From contig NC_053200.1 in assembly GCF_905163445.1 (NCBI RefSeq), positions 16,368,001 to 16,432,000 on the forward strand: 64,000 nt of DNA. Reading direction: 5' to 3'. The position numbers were made by a program, and so were the translations under genes. Every line of letters starts with the position of its first letter. The first letter of the stretch is position 1. Below are positions 43,780 to 55,739 of this stretch, piece after piece. The DNA comes from Pararge aegeria. Lineage: Eukaryota; Arthropoda; Insecta; Lepidoptera; Nymphalidae. The notes under the pieces are model-generated. The model saw only the letters and a program-made list of their open reading frames with translations, did not search any database and had not been told where the DNA came from.

Positions 43780-44010
43780 AGTCGTACTGAAGGCACAAGT
43801 GATCGCGAAAGCAGCGAATGTAGCTCGCCGGCGGGCATCACAGAGACTGCGATAATTCCGCATAATAGCGGGCCGGCAATTATACCGCCGTATCCATCGC
43901 GCGCCTCGTAGCGGCCGCTTCCTGGGAACCGCTTGCCCGCTGGGGGCGGCGGCCTGCTATCTTATCACTACTAAAGTTCATTAATTGGTCCTTCGTTCGC
44001 CGTGCCGTGT
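43780..44010. promoter_or_regulatory. GC-rich island, best enhancer candidate
   Basis: About 230 bp of repeat-free sequence mixing CpG blocks (CTCGCCGGCGGGCATCACAG; GTAGCGGCCGC) with a STAT-like TTCCTGGGAA, GATA-like CTATCTTATC and a homeodomain-like TCATTAATTGG. Bounded by the MITE on the left and a family E scrap on the right. Confidence 0.35.
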
Positions 44011-44424
44011 GGCGCAGATCAGAATACAGTTGTCTGCAACCTTCCTAATCACATAATCATAGGAATAAATGATCTTATCATATCTCATCTTACCAGATAG
44101 GGTCAATAGTATAATAATCATTCATTGTCATCTAAACTAGGTATATCCAACCCGCGCTGTACAAACCTATGTACAATTTCATGTTGATGGGATGCTCGGA
44201 AGCGGCGAACAATCAATTACTATTTTTAAACGTCAACATACTTGCTTAAATTGCACGTTCAATAAAAGCTTGCAATAAGACTAAAATCCGAGTCGAGTTT
44301 TATTACAAAATGCATGAAACATGTTTCGGAATGCTTTTTAATTTTTATACTTAATCGCCGAACGAATCGGCGTCATAAAGCTTAAATGCTTATAAATGTC
44401 GTCATAAAATTATACATTACGATG

Positions 44425-44535
44425 TCCGGTGGTGTCCGCGCGCCCGGCGCCTGACGCGGGCTTGTTATCGCGTGACGGATGCCCCACCTGCCTGCCCGCT
44501 GCCCGCTGCCCGCTGCCCAGCACAGCCTAGCCTCA
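44425..44535. promoter_or_regulatory. GC-rich patch with (GCCCGCT)3
   Basis: GTCCGCGCGCCCGGCGCCTG, then three tandem GCCCGCT units at 44494-44514. A short ORF overlaps. Confidence 0.3.
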
Positions 44536-44659
44536 CTAGCCTGGCTCCTAAGCAGATTACTGTTTGTTACTGCAGATACAAACATACTACGGCAATAAAA
44601 ACAAAATTCGTGCTAATATTATAAGTTTGCACAAATCCTGATTTTTTTTTTAGCTGTAA

Positions 44660-44811
44660 AGTAATAATTGATGGACCAAGCAGATGAACCACCTGATGGT
44701 AAGTTTAAATACATAGCCTATAATATATGTGCCTATGTGCCCTTCCGACAGGCAGGAATAAACATGGCGACAGTACTTCCCTGAGCGAGCTCTGTCAAGC
44801 TGGTCGCGTCT
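44660..44811 (+). repeat. Family F fragment with internal deletion
   Basis: TGATGGACCAAGCAGATGAA is followed abruptly by GTGCCCTTCCGACAGGCAGG and GCGACAGTACTTCCC, so the middle is missing. Confidence 0.7.
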
Positions 44812-45012
44812 GTCACGAAAGTCCAAGGCCGTGGATTCGATTCCCACAACTGGACAATGTTTGTGTGATGAACATGAATGTTTTTAGTGTCTGGGTGTTT
44901 ATGTATATTATTCATATAATTATTCATCAGTCATCTTAGTACCCATAACACAAGCTATGCTTACTGTGAGGCTATATGGCGATGTGAGTATTGTCGTAGT
45001 ATATTTATTTAC
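44812..45012 (+). mobile_element. SINE family B, fused to family F
   Basis: GGCCGTGGATTCGATTCCCA, GTTTGTGTGATGAACATGAA, GTCTGGGTGTTTATGTATAT and GCGATGTGAGTATTGTCGTA. Confidence 0.85.
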
Positions 45013-45650
45013 TACTTATTAAATTTGATGAAATTTGGGACGAGAGATAGCATCCCCAAGGATAATTTTTATTCTGGAAAAGCTTCAGGCTAACGATTCC
45101 GGAGGGTTTAAAAAATTGCTTTTATGGGACAGTTAGAAGAGTGTCAACAGAAATAAAACTTAAATGACTAAAAACACTTCCAGAGACACTCGTATGTCAG
45201 ATCTAGCACTTCAAATGGGGCTAATTCTCAAACTGTCATTTTTATGGGGAAAGCCAGTCTGCTTTGTTGATCCGGAAAATCCATAATAGAGTTATTCCCA
45301 CGAAGCCGTGCGAGCTAACTCCCATCAATAAAGGTAAGCCACTAGTAATTGTAACTAGTAGTAAACATTAGCACACAGGGCTTCAGTTTTGGCGACTCGG
45401 AAGTCGTAAAGCCAGGCGTGTGCGTGCGGTGACGCAAACGTGTCGAGGAAGCTCGCGCGATTGGCTGCACTGAACTGCCGAGTGGGGAATGGCTGCTGGT
45501 GGGCTGAGCCAATCGCAGAGCCAGTTGCTACAACCTTGACCTGCTCACACCTCTTTGGTAGGTATTTCGTACGTAAGAATAACCTTGAACCAAACCTTGT
45601 TTTGTTTCTTCTATACCTATAAAACCTTCTAAACCTCTTGATACACAGAT
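45013..45650. other. Helitron-like scrap, then unique sequence
   Basis: About 45025-45100 (GATGAAATTTGGGACGAGAG, ATTTTTATTCTGGAAAAGC) resembles a Helitron-like repeat. The rest includes a mild GC patch at 45395-45500 with no gene. Confidence 0.4.
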
Positions 45651-45652
45651 TT

Positions 45653-45895
45653 TAGTATGTGTAGAGCTTTTTGTATCAGAGTTCATTCGGGAAGTACTAC
45701 CACTATGCTTATTTCTGTCGCTAAGCATTGTTGCAATGTTTTGTTCCGGTCTGAGGGGCGCGGGTGCCGCTGTTGTGACAGGCAGATGAGGCTTAACACC
45801 TCCGCTTCAGGGTGACGGGCACAGGCCGGCGCGGCGAATATCTGTTTATAGGTGATGGTTTTCCACTAACCATCTCGGTTCGTTAATTATTACAA
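45653..45895 (-). repeat. Interspersed repeat family F
   Basis: Reverse: CGGGAAGTACTACCACTATG, TAAGCATTGTTGCAATGTTT, AGGCTTAACACCTCCGCTTC and GATGGTTTTCCACTAACCAT. Confidence 0.85.
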
Positions 45896-45939
45896 AAAAA
45901 AAAAGATCGTCCTAACATAGTCGACCTAATATAGCGTTG

Positions 45940-46045
45940 TTCCACCACCCTTAAATGCGAGTTGGTGGGCGATTATAGTGGCCAGAACCGTTGTCTTAAA
46001 TTGCTCTCCAAGGTAAGAGGCTGAACGGTACCATTTCCCAAATAC
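45940..46045 (-). mobile_element. SINE family D fragment
   Basis: AATGCGAGTTGGTGGGCGAT and GCTCTCCAAGGTAAGAGGC are complements of the 28950-29040 region. Weakly preserved. Confidence 0.45.
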
Positions 46046-46404
46046 CTGACAATTTAATAATAGAAAATGCAATTCTAAACATTATTTTTTTGAAATGAAA
46101 CCCGCGATCTCTTTGTCGAACAAACACACGGGCCACTGAACCCACCGCACAGCAGCAGTAGTGATACACAGACAAGTATCATAAATCATAAACGCAGCAA
46201 AAACAGCAGAATACAGCATCTCCTAATGTGGATAGGAAAGGGCCGCAGGAATGGCAGCCAATGTAGAAGAGCTACTTTATGTAACAGGTACCTGTATAAC
46301 GTTACATTAATATAAATGCTAGGCCGCGGCGATCGCTGCTCGTTAGGTAATAAGACTAATTGAAATGAATTGTATCCTCCAACGTATCTGCATGCAGCTG
46401 AACA

Positions 46405-46560
46405 TCTCACGCCAGTACACTCGCACTCATGTATTTTACTGTCTAGGTGTTTATTATAAGCATTTTTGTATACTATTCATTAAATTACTCATCAGTTCTC
46501 ATTGTACCCGTAACACAAGCTACGTTTACTGTGGGGCTATATATGTGCGGTATTTAAAAA
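46405..46560 (+). mobile_element. SINE family B tail
   Basis: CTGTCTAGGTGTTTATTATA, ACCCGTAACACAAGCTACGT and ACTGTGGGGCTATATATGTG. Head missing. Confidence 0.7.
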
Positions 46561-46894
46561 AACTACTAATTATAATTACGTTTTTACGAATTTTTGAAGC
46601 TAAATTAAATGTAATTGTCATATTGACAATATCACACTAATTTAGATAATGATTGAGATAACTTATAAAGTTATGACCAATAAACATGACACACTAACGT
46701 TACGTGTAATCGTTTAAAAAATTGTAAGTATATGCTTCGAATTAGATCTGTGTTAAGTTCCTAATATTGTTATAGAGTTCATTAATAAATAAAACTAAGA
46801 GCAATATAAATTTTCCACGCCTGCATGTGCAGGATATCTGAAACTATAACATAGAATTAACACCCCACTAACACCTATGTTAAACAGGACAATC
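46561..46894. other. Unique AT-rich sequence
   Basis: Nothing recognised. Confidence 0.5.
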
Positions 46895-47110
46895 GTTTAT
46901 TATTATAAATGCGAAAGTGTGTGTTGGTTTGTCCTTCCTTCACGCCCTAACTTAGCCACCAAGCATCTAGAATTTTGGCATAAAGCTAGTAGAAAGAGCG
47001 GAGAGTAACATAGGCTAGATTTTTTTATCTCTAGAAATAAAGGATTTCTACGGGATTTTTGAAAAACATAATAAACGCAGACGAAGAACGCGGGCAAAAG
47101 CACGTTATTG
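46895..47110 (-). mobile_element. Lep1/Helitron-like repeat
   Basis: TTATTATAAATGCGAAAGTG, TTTTGGCATAAAGCTAGTAG, GGAGAGTAACATAGGCTAGA and ACGAAGAACGCGGGCAA are complements of the Lep1-type signature. Close to full length. Confidence 0.8.
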
Positions 47111-48450
47111 ATACCAGTAAGAAATTGTTCAACTCCCGAAGCCCATATGTAAATTGAGCTTTTTTTTGCTAATATTCGATTAGGAGATTAATCTCTTGTA
47201 GATATGCGAACATAAATATGTTTTGATATATGTTTGTCTGTAATGCGTCTTGTCGCGTGAACCCTCGCTGATGGCAGCCGCTAGACTCGCGCACGGCATG
47301 CGGCATGCAAATAATATAATTTAATACCAGTAGCCGTACGCCATAGTTTATTTTCCCCTTTTTCTCGTATGTGAACATCTAAAAATATATTGGGTAAAGA
47401 TTTCAATTGCTGCTGTTATAAATAGTGTATTGAAATCCTCTCGTCCTTCTCTACTTCTCTAATACGAAGTAGAAGTTACTTCGTACTATAAACGTTCGTA
47501 CTCTTTTTTAAATCACTTGGATCAAAACCGATCATGCAGAAAAAGTGGGTAGTTTCATATGAAACAATACCTTTATTTTTTACTTGACATTGACACAACT
47601 TAAGCCTGTCAGTCAGTGTAAGACCAAAATTGAGAACCTATTCTAAACTAGACGTCTGTTTATTAGTAGGTAGGTATGTTAAGTCACGAACTCTCCGTAA
47701 TATCACGTTTCGATAGAAGCGCGCGCTTAAATGCCTGCAACCACAGAATACTCAGTGGTGTTAAAAAAAATATATCAATTTATTATATTTTATCTGTAAA
47801 AATAAGAAACATGTAACAACAAAGTTTAGTTGAAGAAAAGAAAAAGTATGAAAAATACTGAATGAATCATAACTAGAAGGTAATAAAATATTAGTAGGTG
47901 CTTAGTGATTCTATATAACAGAAGCGTTGACGGCCTACCCGACGAACTCGACGTGAATTTTGGTTAGTCGGTCCTTACGAATAATTCCTTAAATTTATCC
48001 CAGAGTACGAGCGGTTCTCACGGGATTTGTAAAAAAGAAATAAGGGCAGTAGCTAGTACGATATAAACTCTTAGTTATGTGTACGACAGTACGTATCAAA
48101 TTAAAAGATCATCGAGGGTACTTTATAAGAGTTTATTAAAATATATTATAATAGTCAGATAAGCAGTGTAACAATTATGAAATAATATACGACATTAATC
48201 AAGCCGCCATAATCACTGTGAACATACCTCCTTGCCCCGCTAATGAAGGTGCATTACCAGTTACCAGTTATCATGACAACCGGACGCGGCACCCCCCATC
48301 CCCCCCTCTATAACCGTTTAACATAATTCACACGGCGCGGCCAGCTCGCTGCAGTAAAAACCTGGACGCTCTGACTAGCGCTAAAAACTAGACATCTGCT
48401 AACAGTACGGGTATTGGCTGCGGCGAATAGTGTTCATGAAGTTTGTTAAA
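47111..48450. other. Mostly unique sequence
   Basis: A Lep1-type scrap at 47990-48060 (GAGCGGTTCTCACGGGATTT) and a small GC patch at 48280-48370. No gene. Confidence 0.45.
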
Positions 48451-48454
48451 GCCT

Positions 48455-48672
48455 CTCAAAAGCTTGTCACTATGATGACTTGACACAATTGATGAATTTC
48501 TTAACGCCAAGGCTGCTTGGAAGCAAACCGCTCCGCTCTTATCTATCACAAGATAGTAATATTGTTGAACTGTAAAATGACTATGGAATAGAGCAATATG
48601 CTGAGCTTCTTGCCGGCTCTGTAGAATCTGCTTATAAAACTTATAAACCAGGCCTTATTGAAATAAATGCAC
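48455..48672 (+). mobile_element. LINE family B 3'-end fragment
   Basis: AATTGATGAATTTCTTAACG, AAGGCTGCTTGGAAGCAAAC, AGAGCAATATGCTGAGCTTC, TTGCCGGCTCTGTAGAATCT and TTATTGAAATAAATGCA. Confidence 0.8.
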
Positions 48673-48679
48673 TGGTGGC

Positions 48680-49830
48680 GGTGGAAATTTGAATCACGAA
48701 CCATCCATGAAATGGTCTACGTCTATCAGCATCCCAGTGCTTTAAAAACAAGTGCCAAAAATTATATCTAGACATAAGATTTTCACCTATAAAATGGAAG
48801 TACCTAAGTACCTAATTGAATGACAAACCATTTCTCTTTGAATATATTTTCGTCTTCCTCTCACTTCTATAGTTGTCGTAGAAAGAGACAAAAAACATAG
48901 CATTTGCGTCTTCTTCAGCCTTCAGCTGGGATTCGAACTCGGCCTCCCGTGCGTGAAGCCGAAGTCATTGCCACTGGGCTATCGAATAATTATAATATAG
49001 ATAGAAAGATATAAAGACATAAGTGAAAAAGTATCCTAATTTAACTACAGTAATTTACTAAGCTTAAGAAAGGTACATCCACCCAATAGAATAATCAATA
49101 ATGACTCCTATGACGATTGACGCGTATATTTCAAACAAATTCTTCAAGTGGCAGTAACCCGTTCACTAGTGAGTACAACCACCACAAGCTCAGCCTGCCC
49201 GCCGATGCAAGGCTCTCTACAATTATGTGAGCCCAACAAAAAGTCATCCCATCGCGAAACACATTACAGGCACATCCTCCGGGAACCGACCCCGTATTAA
49301 GATTGCAATGGCAACTCGGCCGCCGCGCTCGTCCCGCGTACACAGATGATAACGAGCGATGGCCGACAGTGATTGCGTTAGATAAGGACACGGTAGCTGA
49401 ATGATAGAGCTTCGTGCCCGCACTCTATTAAAAACTACTTACTATGTACATTAATGAACATATGTAAGGATATAATGAGACGCAGCCTCATGATTTTGCT
49501 TGCTTTTAAAAGAGAGATTTTATATAAGTAGATCTTCGGAGATTATGCACAGATCTCTTCTTAATTGCTGCCAATCTTGTTCATAAATGTACTTTTAATC
49601 AATTACATTGACATCTTCTTTAGCCCCGTAACAGCTGGTAGTATAATAATTTCAAACGAGAAAAATGGCACATTTGAAAAGACATACTTACTCCTTTTTA
49701 AGATTGGGAAATGCATCAATGATTTAATGTTGTCCTCATATAAACCAAGATTTCCATGGTTATATTATAATGGTTAGACTGGACCATAAATATAATAACA
49801 TCGAATAAGACATAACCTAGCTTTTCAAAT
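48680..49830. other. Unique sequence with a SINE-A head scrap
   Basis: About 48915-48985 (GGGATTCGAACTCGGCCTCC, GTGAAGCCGAAGTCATTGCC) is a minus-strand SINE-A head. A GC patch lies at 49255-49340. Nothing else supported. Confidence 0.45.
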
Positions 49831-49835
49831 AATAT

Positions 49836-50228
49836 CATCATCATCACATCAACCGATAGACGTCCACTGCTAGACACAGGTCTTTTGTAGGGAGTTCCAA
49901 ATTCCACGGTTCTGTGCCGCTTGGATCCAGCGGCTACCTGCGACGCGCTTAATGTCGTCTGTCCACCTCGTTGGGAGTCAACCAAAGTTGCGCTTACGAG
50001 TGGGGCTGTTATTCCAGCACACTGGGACCCCAACGTCCATCCTTTCTCCGAACTATGTGCCCCGCCCATTACCACTTCAACTTCGCGACTCGTTGAGCTA
50101 TGTCGGGATCTCTGGTTCTTCTACGAATCTCCATCGAGCTAGCTCTCTCCATCGCCCGCTGAGTGACTCTGAGCCTTCTTATTAGGCCCATAGTTAGCGA
50201 CCATGTTTCTGAATCATATGTCATCACT
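49836..50228 (-). pseudogene. RTE-type LINE 3' end, RT C-terminal remnant
   Basis: The + strand starts with ATCATCATCATCACATCAAC, the 3' tail of the element in reverse, then ACTGCTAGACACAGGTCTTT, GCCGCTTGGATCCAGCGGCT, ACTATGTGCCCCGCCCATTA and CTCCATCGCCCGCTGAGTGA. These are the hallmark 3' coding and tail blocks of lepidopteran RTE-clade LINEs (the WMQAAQ-like and LKWQWAGH-like C-terminal region on the minus strand). 5' truncated with broken frames. Its tail resembles that of SINE family A. Confidence 0.75.
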
Positions 50229-50229
50229 G

Positions 50230-50855
50230 GGTTGCAACTGTTCGAAGACTTTTATCTTCAGGCACTGAGATGTTTTTGACGAAAAGATGTCACGTAGTTT
50301 CATGAATTGTCCGAGTTTCCTTAGTTTCTTAAATGGGAAGGAGAAATAAATCAATTAATGTAGTTAAATAAAATGTGTGTTTAAGATTTGTTAAAATATT
50401 TATAATTTTGATTGTGTAATGTAGTGAATGTTATGAAAATTTAAATTTCAATGCTATGAATTATAATCGGCTTATTTTTTTGTAATGGTAAAAACTACAA
50501 CATAGGTGCGATTTTTTTTTCAAAGTTGTCAATATCTGATAATTAGGCGGAACGTCAGGGCGCGGGATCACGTTGCAGGACCGTGTTCACGTTGCAGTCC
50601 AAAATAACTCCCAATTTGGCTGATACTAAGGCCTAAATGCTGGCTAGCCGAATTTCGAAAATACATACGTACTTTGTCATATTGTACTTTCTATGTAAAA
50701 TAACAGAAAATAATACACACTTAATGCCAACTTACTCCATTGAGTTAGTGCTTTTTAAGCGATTTTTTTATCAATAACAAAAGGTGTTCGTCCCAGAGTT
50801 TAATGTCGACTATGAACTCTAGTGCTAAAGTCAACATTACATTAGATTTCAGCCT
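50230..50855. other. Unique AT-rich sequence
   Basis: Nothing recognised apart from a short patch at 50550-50600 with the repeated phrase ACGTTGCAG. Confidence 0.45.
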
Positions 50856-50859
50856 TAAA

Positions 50860-51010
50860 TGTATGCGCGGCGTCTCGCTGACACAAAGTAGCAGCAGGCA
50901 TGTAGTTGGCATGCACCGCGATCTCTCCGCGGCTTCTCGGAAGCGGAGCATGCGGCCGCGGTACTGCGCGCTGCGGCGGCCAGTTTTTAGGCTCGAGAAA
51001 CTTTGTAACA
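50860..51010. promoter_or_regulatory. GC-rich unique island
   Basis: CGCGGCGTCTCGCTGACACA, GCACCGCGATCTCTCCGCGG and GCATGCGGCCGCGGTACTGC. Both strands are open for 88 codons with no known domain; an unrecognised exon cannot be excluded. Confidence 0.25.
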
Positions 51011-51390
51011 CGACTGCGACCAGTATAACTGCACCCTTCCCCTCTCCACCATCAATTTTCCCCTCTTAAATTAAGAAATGAAGAAATACAGGTGATTGCG
51101 TGTGTATCTCGATGAGCTATAACGCCGTTTTACGAGGTTCGGTATAGGAGTGAAACATGCGTAGAGTCTAGAGAGCATATTTTGGTGGGTCTTTGCTGCT
51201 GCTGTCTGTCGTAGATTAAGAAGGTCTAGCGAATGAAGCTTATTGTTTATTGTATAGTTTGATGTTGCCTGTCGCCCTTAGGAGATCTACTTGCGCTTTT
51301 TCCCAGAGTGCACATTATTTATGTTTTTATTATTATTTCTGTTTTGATTGCTTAAAGATTATGTTATACTGGTCCATTGCTTAATGTGAC
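51011..51390. other. Unique sequence
   Basis: Nothing recognised. Confidence 0.45.
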
Positions 51391-51394
51391 CATA

Positions 51395-51635
51395 TTATTT
51401 CGGATGTACTTGGAGCACTGACCAAATTCTTAATGGCAAGGTTGCTTTGAAGTAGGTCGTTCCGATTTCATCACACAGGATAGAACAATTATGTTGGAAA
51501 AGAGCCACTGATGAGTTTCTTGCTGGCTCTTCTCGTTAGAATTTGCCTCCCAGACAGACATACTTGACGTTCCAAAAGTGCTAGACGTTCCAAAATAAGA
51601 GCTACTTCAAAGAAACGAATTTTGTTGATATATAT
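51395..51635 (+). mobile_element. LINE family B 3'-end fragment
   Basis: AAATTCTTAATGGCAAGGTT, GGAAAAGAGCCACTGATGAG, TTTCTTGCTGGCTCTTCTCG and CATACTTGACGTTCCAAAAG; a short internal duplication of GACGTTCCAAAA. Confidence 0.8.
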
Positions 51636-51639
51636 ATTT

Positions 51640-52060
51640 TATTTAAAGCTAAGAAGTTTTCTAAGTTTGCTCACATTCGACTTATTCCCAGTTTCAAGTG
51701 TACTTGTAGTGTCGGGTAAAGCTTGTTCGGAAAACATGTTTCTGGTTTTTTAGATACTTGAATTTCGGAAGAAGCCTCGACAGCTACTAATTACAAACTA
51801 TTTGCATGCCGCGAGCATCAAATACTGCGTGTAATCGAAGCTCATGGTGCTAACAACACGCCGGAGCCAACGAATGCATAGTTGCGGGGAATTAATGGCT
51901 CTTGAATTGAATCATTTGGAAGCGCATGCCGGTGAGATATCATTTACACATTCTTACGTTTTGATTGATGATAAACTTGATACTTACGGAAATATTCTCA
52001 TACTCTCCAAAGTTCAGGTGAAGTGCCGTTAAGAATGTTATTTGTAAAATATCCAGGAAT
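51640..52060. other. Unique sequence
   Basis: A 62-codon ORF at 51844-52032 shows no domain. Nothing else. Confidence 0.4.
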
Positions 52061-52064
52061 ATAA

Positions 52065-52335
52065 ATAAAATAAATAAATATACTACGACAATACATACAT
52101 CGCCATCTAGCCCCAAAGTAAGCGTAGCTTGTGGTATGGGTACCTACTAAGATGACTGATGAATATTTTATGAATAATATACATAAATACTTAAAATACA
52201 CATATATATAAACACCCAGACACTGAAAAACATTCATGCTTATCACACAAACATTTTCCAGTTGTGGGAATCGAACCCACGGCCTTGGGCTCAGAAAGCA
52301 GGGTCGCTGCAAACTGCTTCAATCGGCCGTCATGT
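52065..52335 (-). mobile_element. Near-full-length SINE family B
   Basis: ATATACTACGACAATACATA, TCGCCATCTAGCCCCAAAGT, AACACCCAGACACTGAAAAA, and the head GTTGTGGGAATCGAACCCAC with a clear B box in reverse. Confidence 0.9.
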
Positions 52336-53690
52336 TGCATGTACCTAATTGCACGTCGTCCAACAATATATAATAAGTATACGCAATATTTCATCATGTT
52401 TATTTCCTGTCACTGGATTTCTTCTAGTATTTCTTGTACCTATTTTCCAGTATTTTAAAATGAAGATATAAATATATAAATTGGTATTGAGGTGCTTAGT
52501 TTATAATAACACAGTTCTTGTAATAACCTATATGTTTTATTTAGGAAATCATTATCTACATGGATGGCTGTTGGTATTGAAAAACATAAAAACACATTAT
52601 ATAATAAATCATGTTGGACTTATACGCTCTTTTAAGAAGCCCAATTAGAACAAAGAAATTCTAACAAAGTACATACTTATTATATTTACACTGTATGAAG
52701 TTAGAGTATTCTCTTGAAGGTTAAAAACTTGAAGTGAGCATCCGCTGTTATAAAGGAGCTGGAATTCTGCATGAAAGTTCATTTAAATATAACATTAAAG
52801 ACGCATAGATTGCGTAGCGTGCGTATGAACACATGCGTGGAATAAATGCTTTCGCGCATGTAATCGGGCACAGCTAGTTCTTTATGAACCCGTATTACGA
52901 GTACTTTACTGGCAAACAGGACATAGGCAAAGCCTGGCACATTCTTTGCTCAGACGGATAACAGACAATAAACTATTATATTACAAACTACTTCTTAGCT
53001 TCCCTTGTAGCAAAAACGCCGTCCCATCTACTGAGGACCACATATAGGCATGAAAAACTACAGCTCCTGTCCACTGAGGAGCTGCATTCCTAATAGTTCA
53101 GATCGAGTCGGTCATAAGTCAGCGTGTCTGGAACAGAGCGAGTGGGGACAAGTGGGAACATAATCATTACGAGTATGTAGTACCAGCGGAGAGCTACTGC
53201 GCGCTAATGTGGCGTGGTTTTGCTTTGATTGTGAGTCTGTCCAGTTTCCTTATACGTATGCGTACCCATATGCACTACTGATACATTTAGATAAACATAT
53301 CAGGCAGATCTTTCATTTTATTTTATTTCAAATGTTTAATGCACTTTCTAATCAGATTCTCGGTTCGATTTTTAGTCATATTTTCACCGACAACGGGCAA
53401 GTAAATGCCTAAGTTAGTAACGCGTAATCAAAGAAGATTCCTAATATAACCTAACCTCATATAACCTAACTTGTCCATGGTTCTTGCAGTTTTCATTTTT
53501 CGTATGGATTAAAGATAAAAAAAAAATATTATACATATATATATATTTTCTTGTGTCAAGTGTCAGTTTACCAGTCGCCGCCTAAACTTTTCGATCCGCC
53601 GAATCGATGTCGTAGCTTTAGACGGCGCCTTACGTCGTAAGACATCACATAAGAGTTCATAAAACGTATTTTGGTTCTAATTTTATTTTT
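52336..53690. other. Unique AT-rich sequence
   Basis: An AT run near 53532-53547. No gene or repeat recognised. Confidence 0.45.
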
Positions 53691-53694
53691 TTAT

Positions 53695-54130
53695 ATTAAT
53701 AGCGGGCAAACGAGCAAGTGGGTCACCTGATGTTAAGTGATCACCGCCGCCCATAAATATCTGCAGCACCAGAGGAGCCACCGATGTGGCTTTTAAGGAA
53801 TTTGTTTATCCGCCCCTTGAATAACCCTAGATTGTATTTTTGAGGAAACACATCAGATGGGAGATTGTTCCATAATATGCAAGTGCGCGGTAGAAATGAT
53901 CTGGTATTGCGAATAGTAGAAGAATACCATGCCATGGTATTAATCAATGATTAGGATCAAATTTATTTCGACGGCGTGAAGTGCGGTTAGAGAACAAAAA
54001 AGGAGGTATTAATGCAAGCAAACTTCTCAGAACACTCTCCACTAAATCACTATATGCATCCGATTAAGGCGATTCCAAGGTTTAGTTAAAACGGGCATAA
54101 GTTCAATTTCTCAATGGTGTTTCGTCTTCT
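53695..54130 (-). pseudogene. 3' end of a second LINE type, RT C-terminal fragment
   Basis: Minus-strand frame 53741-53947 reads RNTRSFLPRTCILWNNLPSD, then VFPQKYNLGLFKGRINKFL, the characteristic C-terminal end (arginine-rich, W-N-x-LP, FK-x-x-hydrophobic) of many Jockey/CR1/R1-like LINE RT proteins. The + strand flank GGCAAACGAGCAAGTGGGTC followed by ACCTGATGTTAAGTGATCAC is the 3' UTR block. Sequence upstream on the minus strand (to about 54130) is degraded coding remnant. Confidence 0.75.
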
Positions 54131-55215
54131 ACTAACAGAAAATACTTCTATGTCGTATATCAACATATTTTGATCAACACGATAGCTGGAAACCGGCATT
54201 AAAATCAATTACTTAGGTATATAAAAATAGGTACAGTGTCTTCTAATTAATTCATAAGTTGGTGCCATAGCGGAATGAGTACTTTCATTATCTAATAGAA
54301 TGTAAAGTTATTTCTAACTTTGCTCTATGTAAATGAAACATAGAGCAAAATGAAACTAGTTATAATACAATTATCTGCAGAGTGCCTTTATCTCGATATT
54401 ATAAACAGCAATATACAGAGCATTCCCGCGCGTAGCTTAGAGTTTGCTAATTAAAGATAACATGGCATAGGCACATTCTGTTGGTTAATGAAAGTAGTCA
54501 TTCCACCATGGTAAACTTAAGAACCACAAGTTATAAGACACTGTTACCATATTCAATTGTTCCATATTATTAATTTTCATTAATTCATTCATTCATTCAT
54601 TCATTTTTTAAATAAATATATTTTTATTGCATACCACAAAAAAGAAAAGTATAACAAAACAGCGTATACAATTTGGCGGCCTTATCGCATTATAGCGATT
54701 CCTTCCAGACAACCTTGGCAAATAATAAAAAATACAGAAAATAGGTAGGTGGTGTATATATAGGTATATACACGTACCTGCATAAAATTATTTCTTTACT
54801 TAAATAAATATATATAAAATATAATAAAATAACAATAACTAAACACAAATAAATAAATAATAATCCTCAAATATAAAAATAAAAATGAAAACAGAAGAAG
54901 GGAACTATCACGGGTCTTCAGACAAGTTCTTTAAAGATTTGGATAGATTTGGCCTCTTTTAAGGTCAAAGGCAAGTTACATTTATTAATACAAATAAGTC
55001 GGTACTTTCCTTAGATACTTCTTTTCATTATTTGATTTGGTTTATCTAATGCGACAGGTCTATTTGCTGCTTTTTGCGTTACTTTAAAGAAGTAACTGAT
55101 TAATAGAATTAAACCATAAAACTTATTTTCATTTTAATACAGAAATCCGAATATTTTATTTTGATACTTATACCATATGTTTTGACTACTTATACCATAC
55201 TTATTTACTTTTATG
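54131..55215. other. AT-rich sequence with small hairpin and (ATTC)n
   Basis: TTTGCTCTATGT and its complement pair near 54319-54348. An ATTC microsatellite lies at 54583-54604. 54780-54900 is very AT-rich. Confidence 0.5.
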
Positions 55216-55219
55216 TAGG

Positions 55220-55350
55220 TAGCATTGTGTGTGAAGTCTACCAATTCGGATTTAGCCATTCGTGGACGACTCAGGCCTAAATCCTTCTCATCCAGAGGAG
55301 AAGGTCTCAGAGGAGACCCGTGGCCTGTAGTGGACTGATGGGTTTATGAT
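55220..55350 (+). mobile_element. SINE family A, 3' part
   Basis: GTGTGTGAAGTCTACCAATT, CTTCTCATCCAGAGGAGAAG and GACCCGTGGCCTGTAGTGGA, ending near GGGTTTATGAT. Confidence 0.8.
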
Positions 55351-55580
55351 CCTTTAATGTTTCAATTCTGCTAGATATCACTTGTTGGCTCGGTCATGTA
55401 TTTGATTCTATTTTAAATTTGTGTTACTTACTACCAACTAACAACTGAGTTCACTATTATTACATGCACATTTAAACTATATAACGCAGAATTCGTCATC
55501 GTCAATGTTAGTCAACTATTTATAAGGCTTGGGAATAAATTGATCTCACTAGATTATACTTAGTACACTGAGAAAGAGAC
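55351..55580. other. Unique AT-rich sequence
   Basis: Nothing recognised. Confidence 0.5.
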
Positions 55581-55582
55581 TG

Positions 55583-55735
55583 ACAAACGTACTTTCAAAG
55601 TTGGTGCCAGTTTAACCCCCGTAGCTTTAATATAAGTTAACGAATGTAGATGTCGCGTCACACTTACGCAGAAAAATATCCATGACCGATTCTTAAGAGC
55701 CTATGATTGGCCTTTTTGAATAAAGAATTATAGAT
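55583..55735 (+). mobile_element. LINE family A 3' UTR fragment
   Basis: CCCCCGTAGCTTTAATATAA, GTTAACGAATGTAGATGTCG and CCTTTTTGAATAAAGAATTA parallel 27870-27985. Confidence 0.7.
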
Positions 55736-55739
55736 TAGT

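Noticed and set aside
49716..50185. Several ORFs of 73-119 codons
   Set aside because: Out-of-frame or antisense readings of the RTE-type LINE remnant.
52255..52335. Possible tRNA gene on the minus strand
   Set aside because: The clear B box belongs to the head of a full SINE family B copy.
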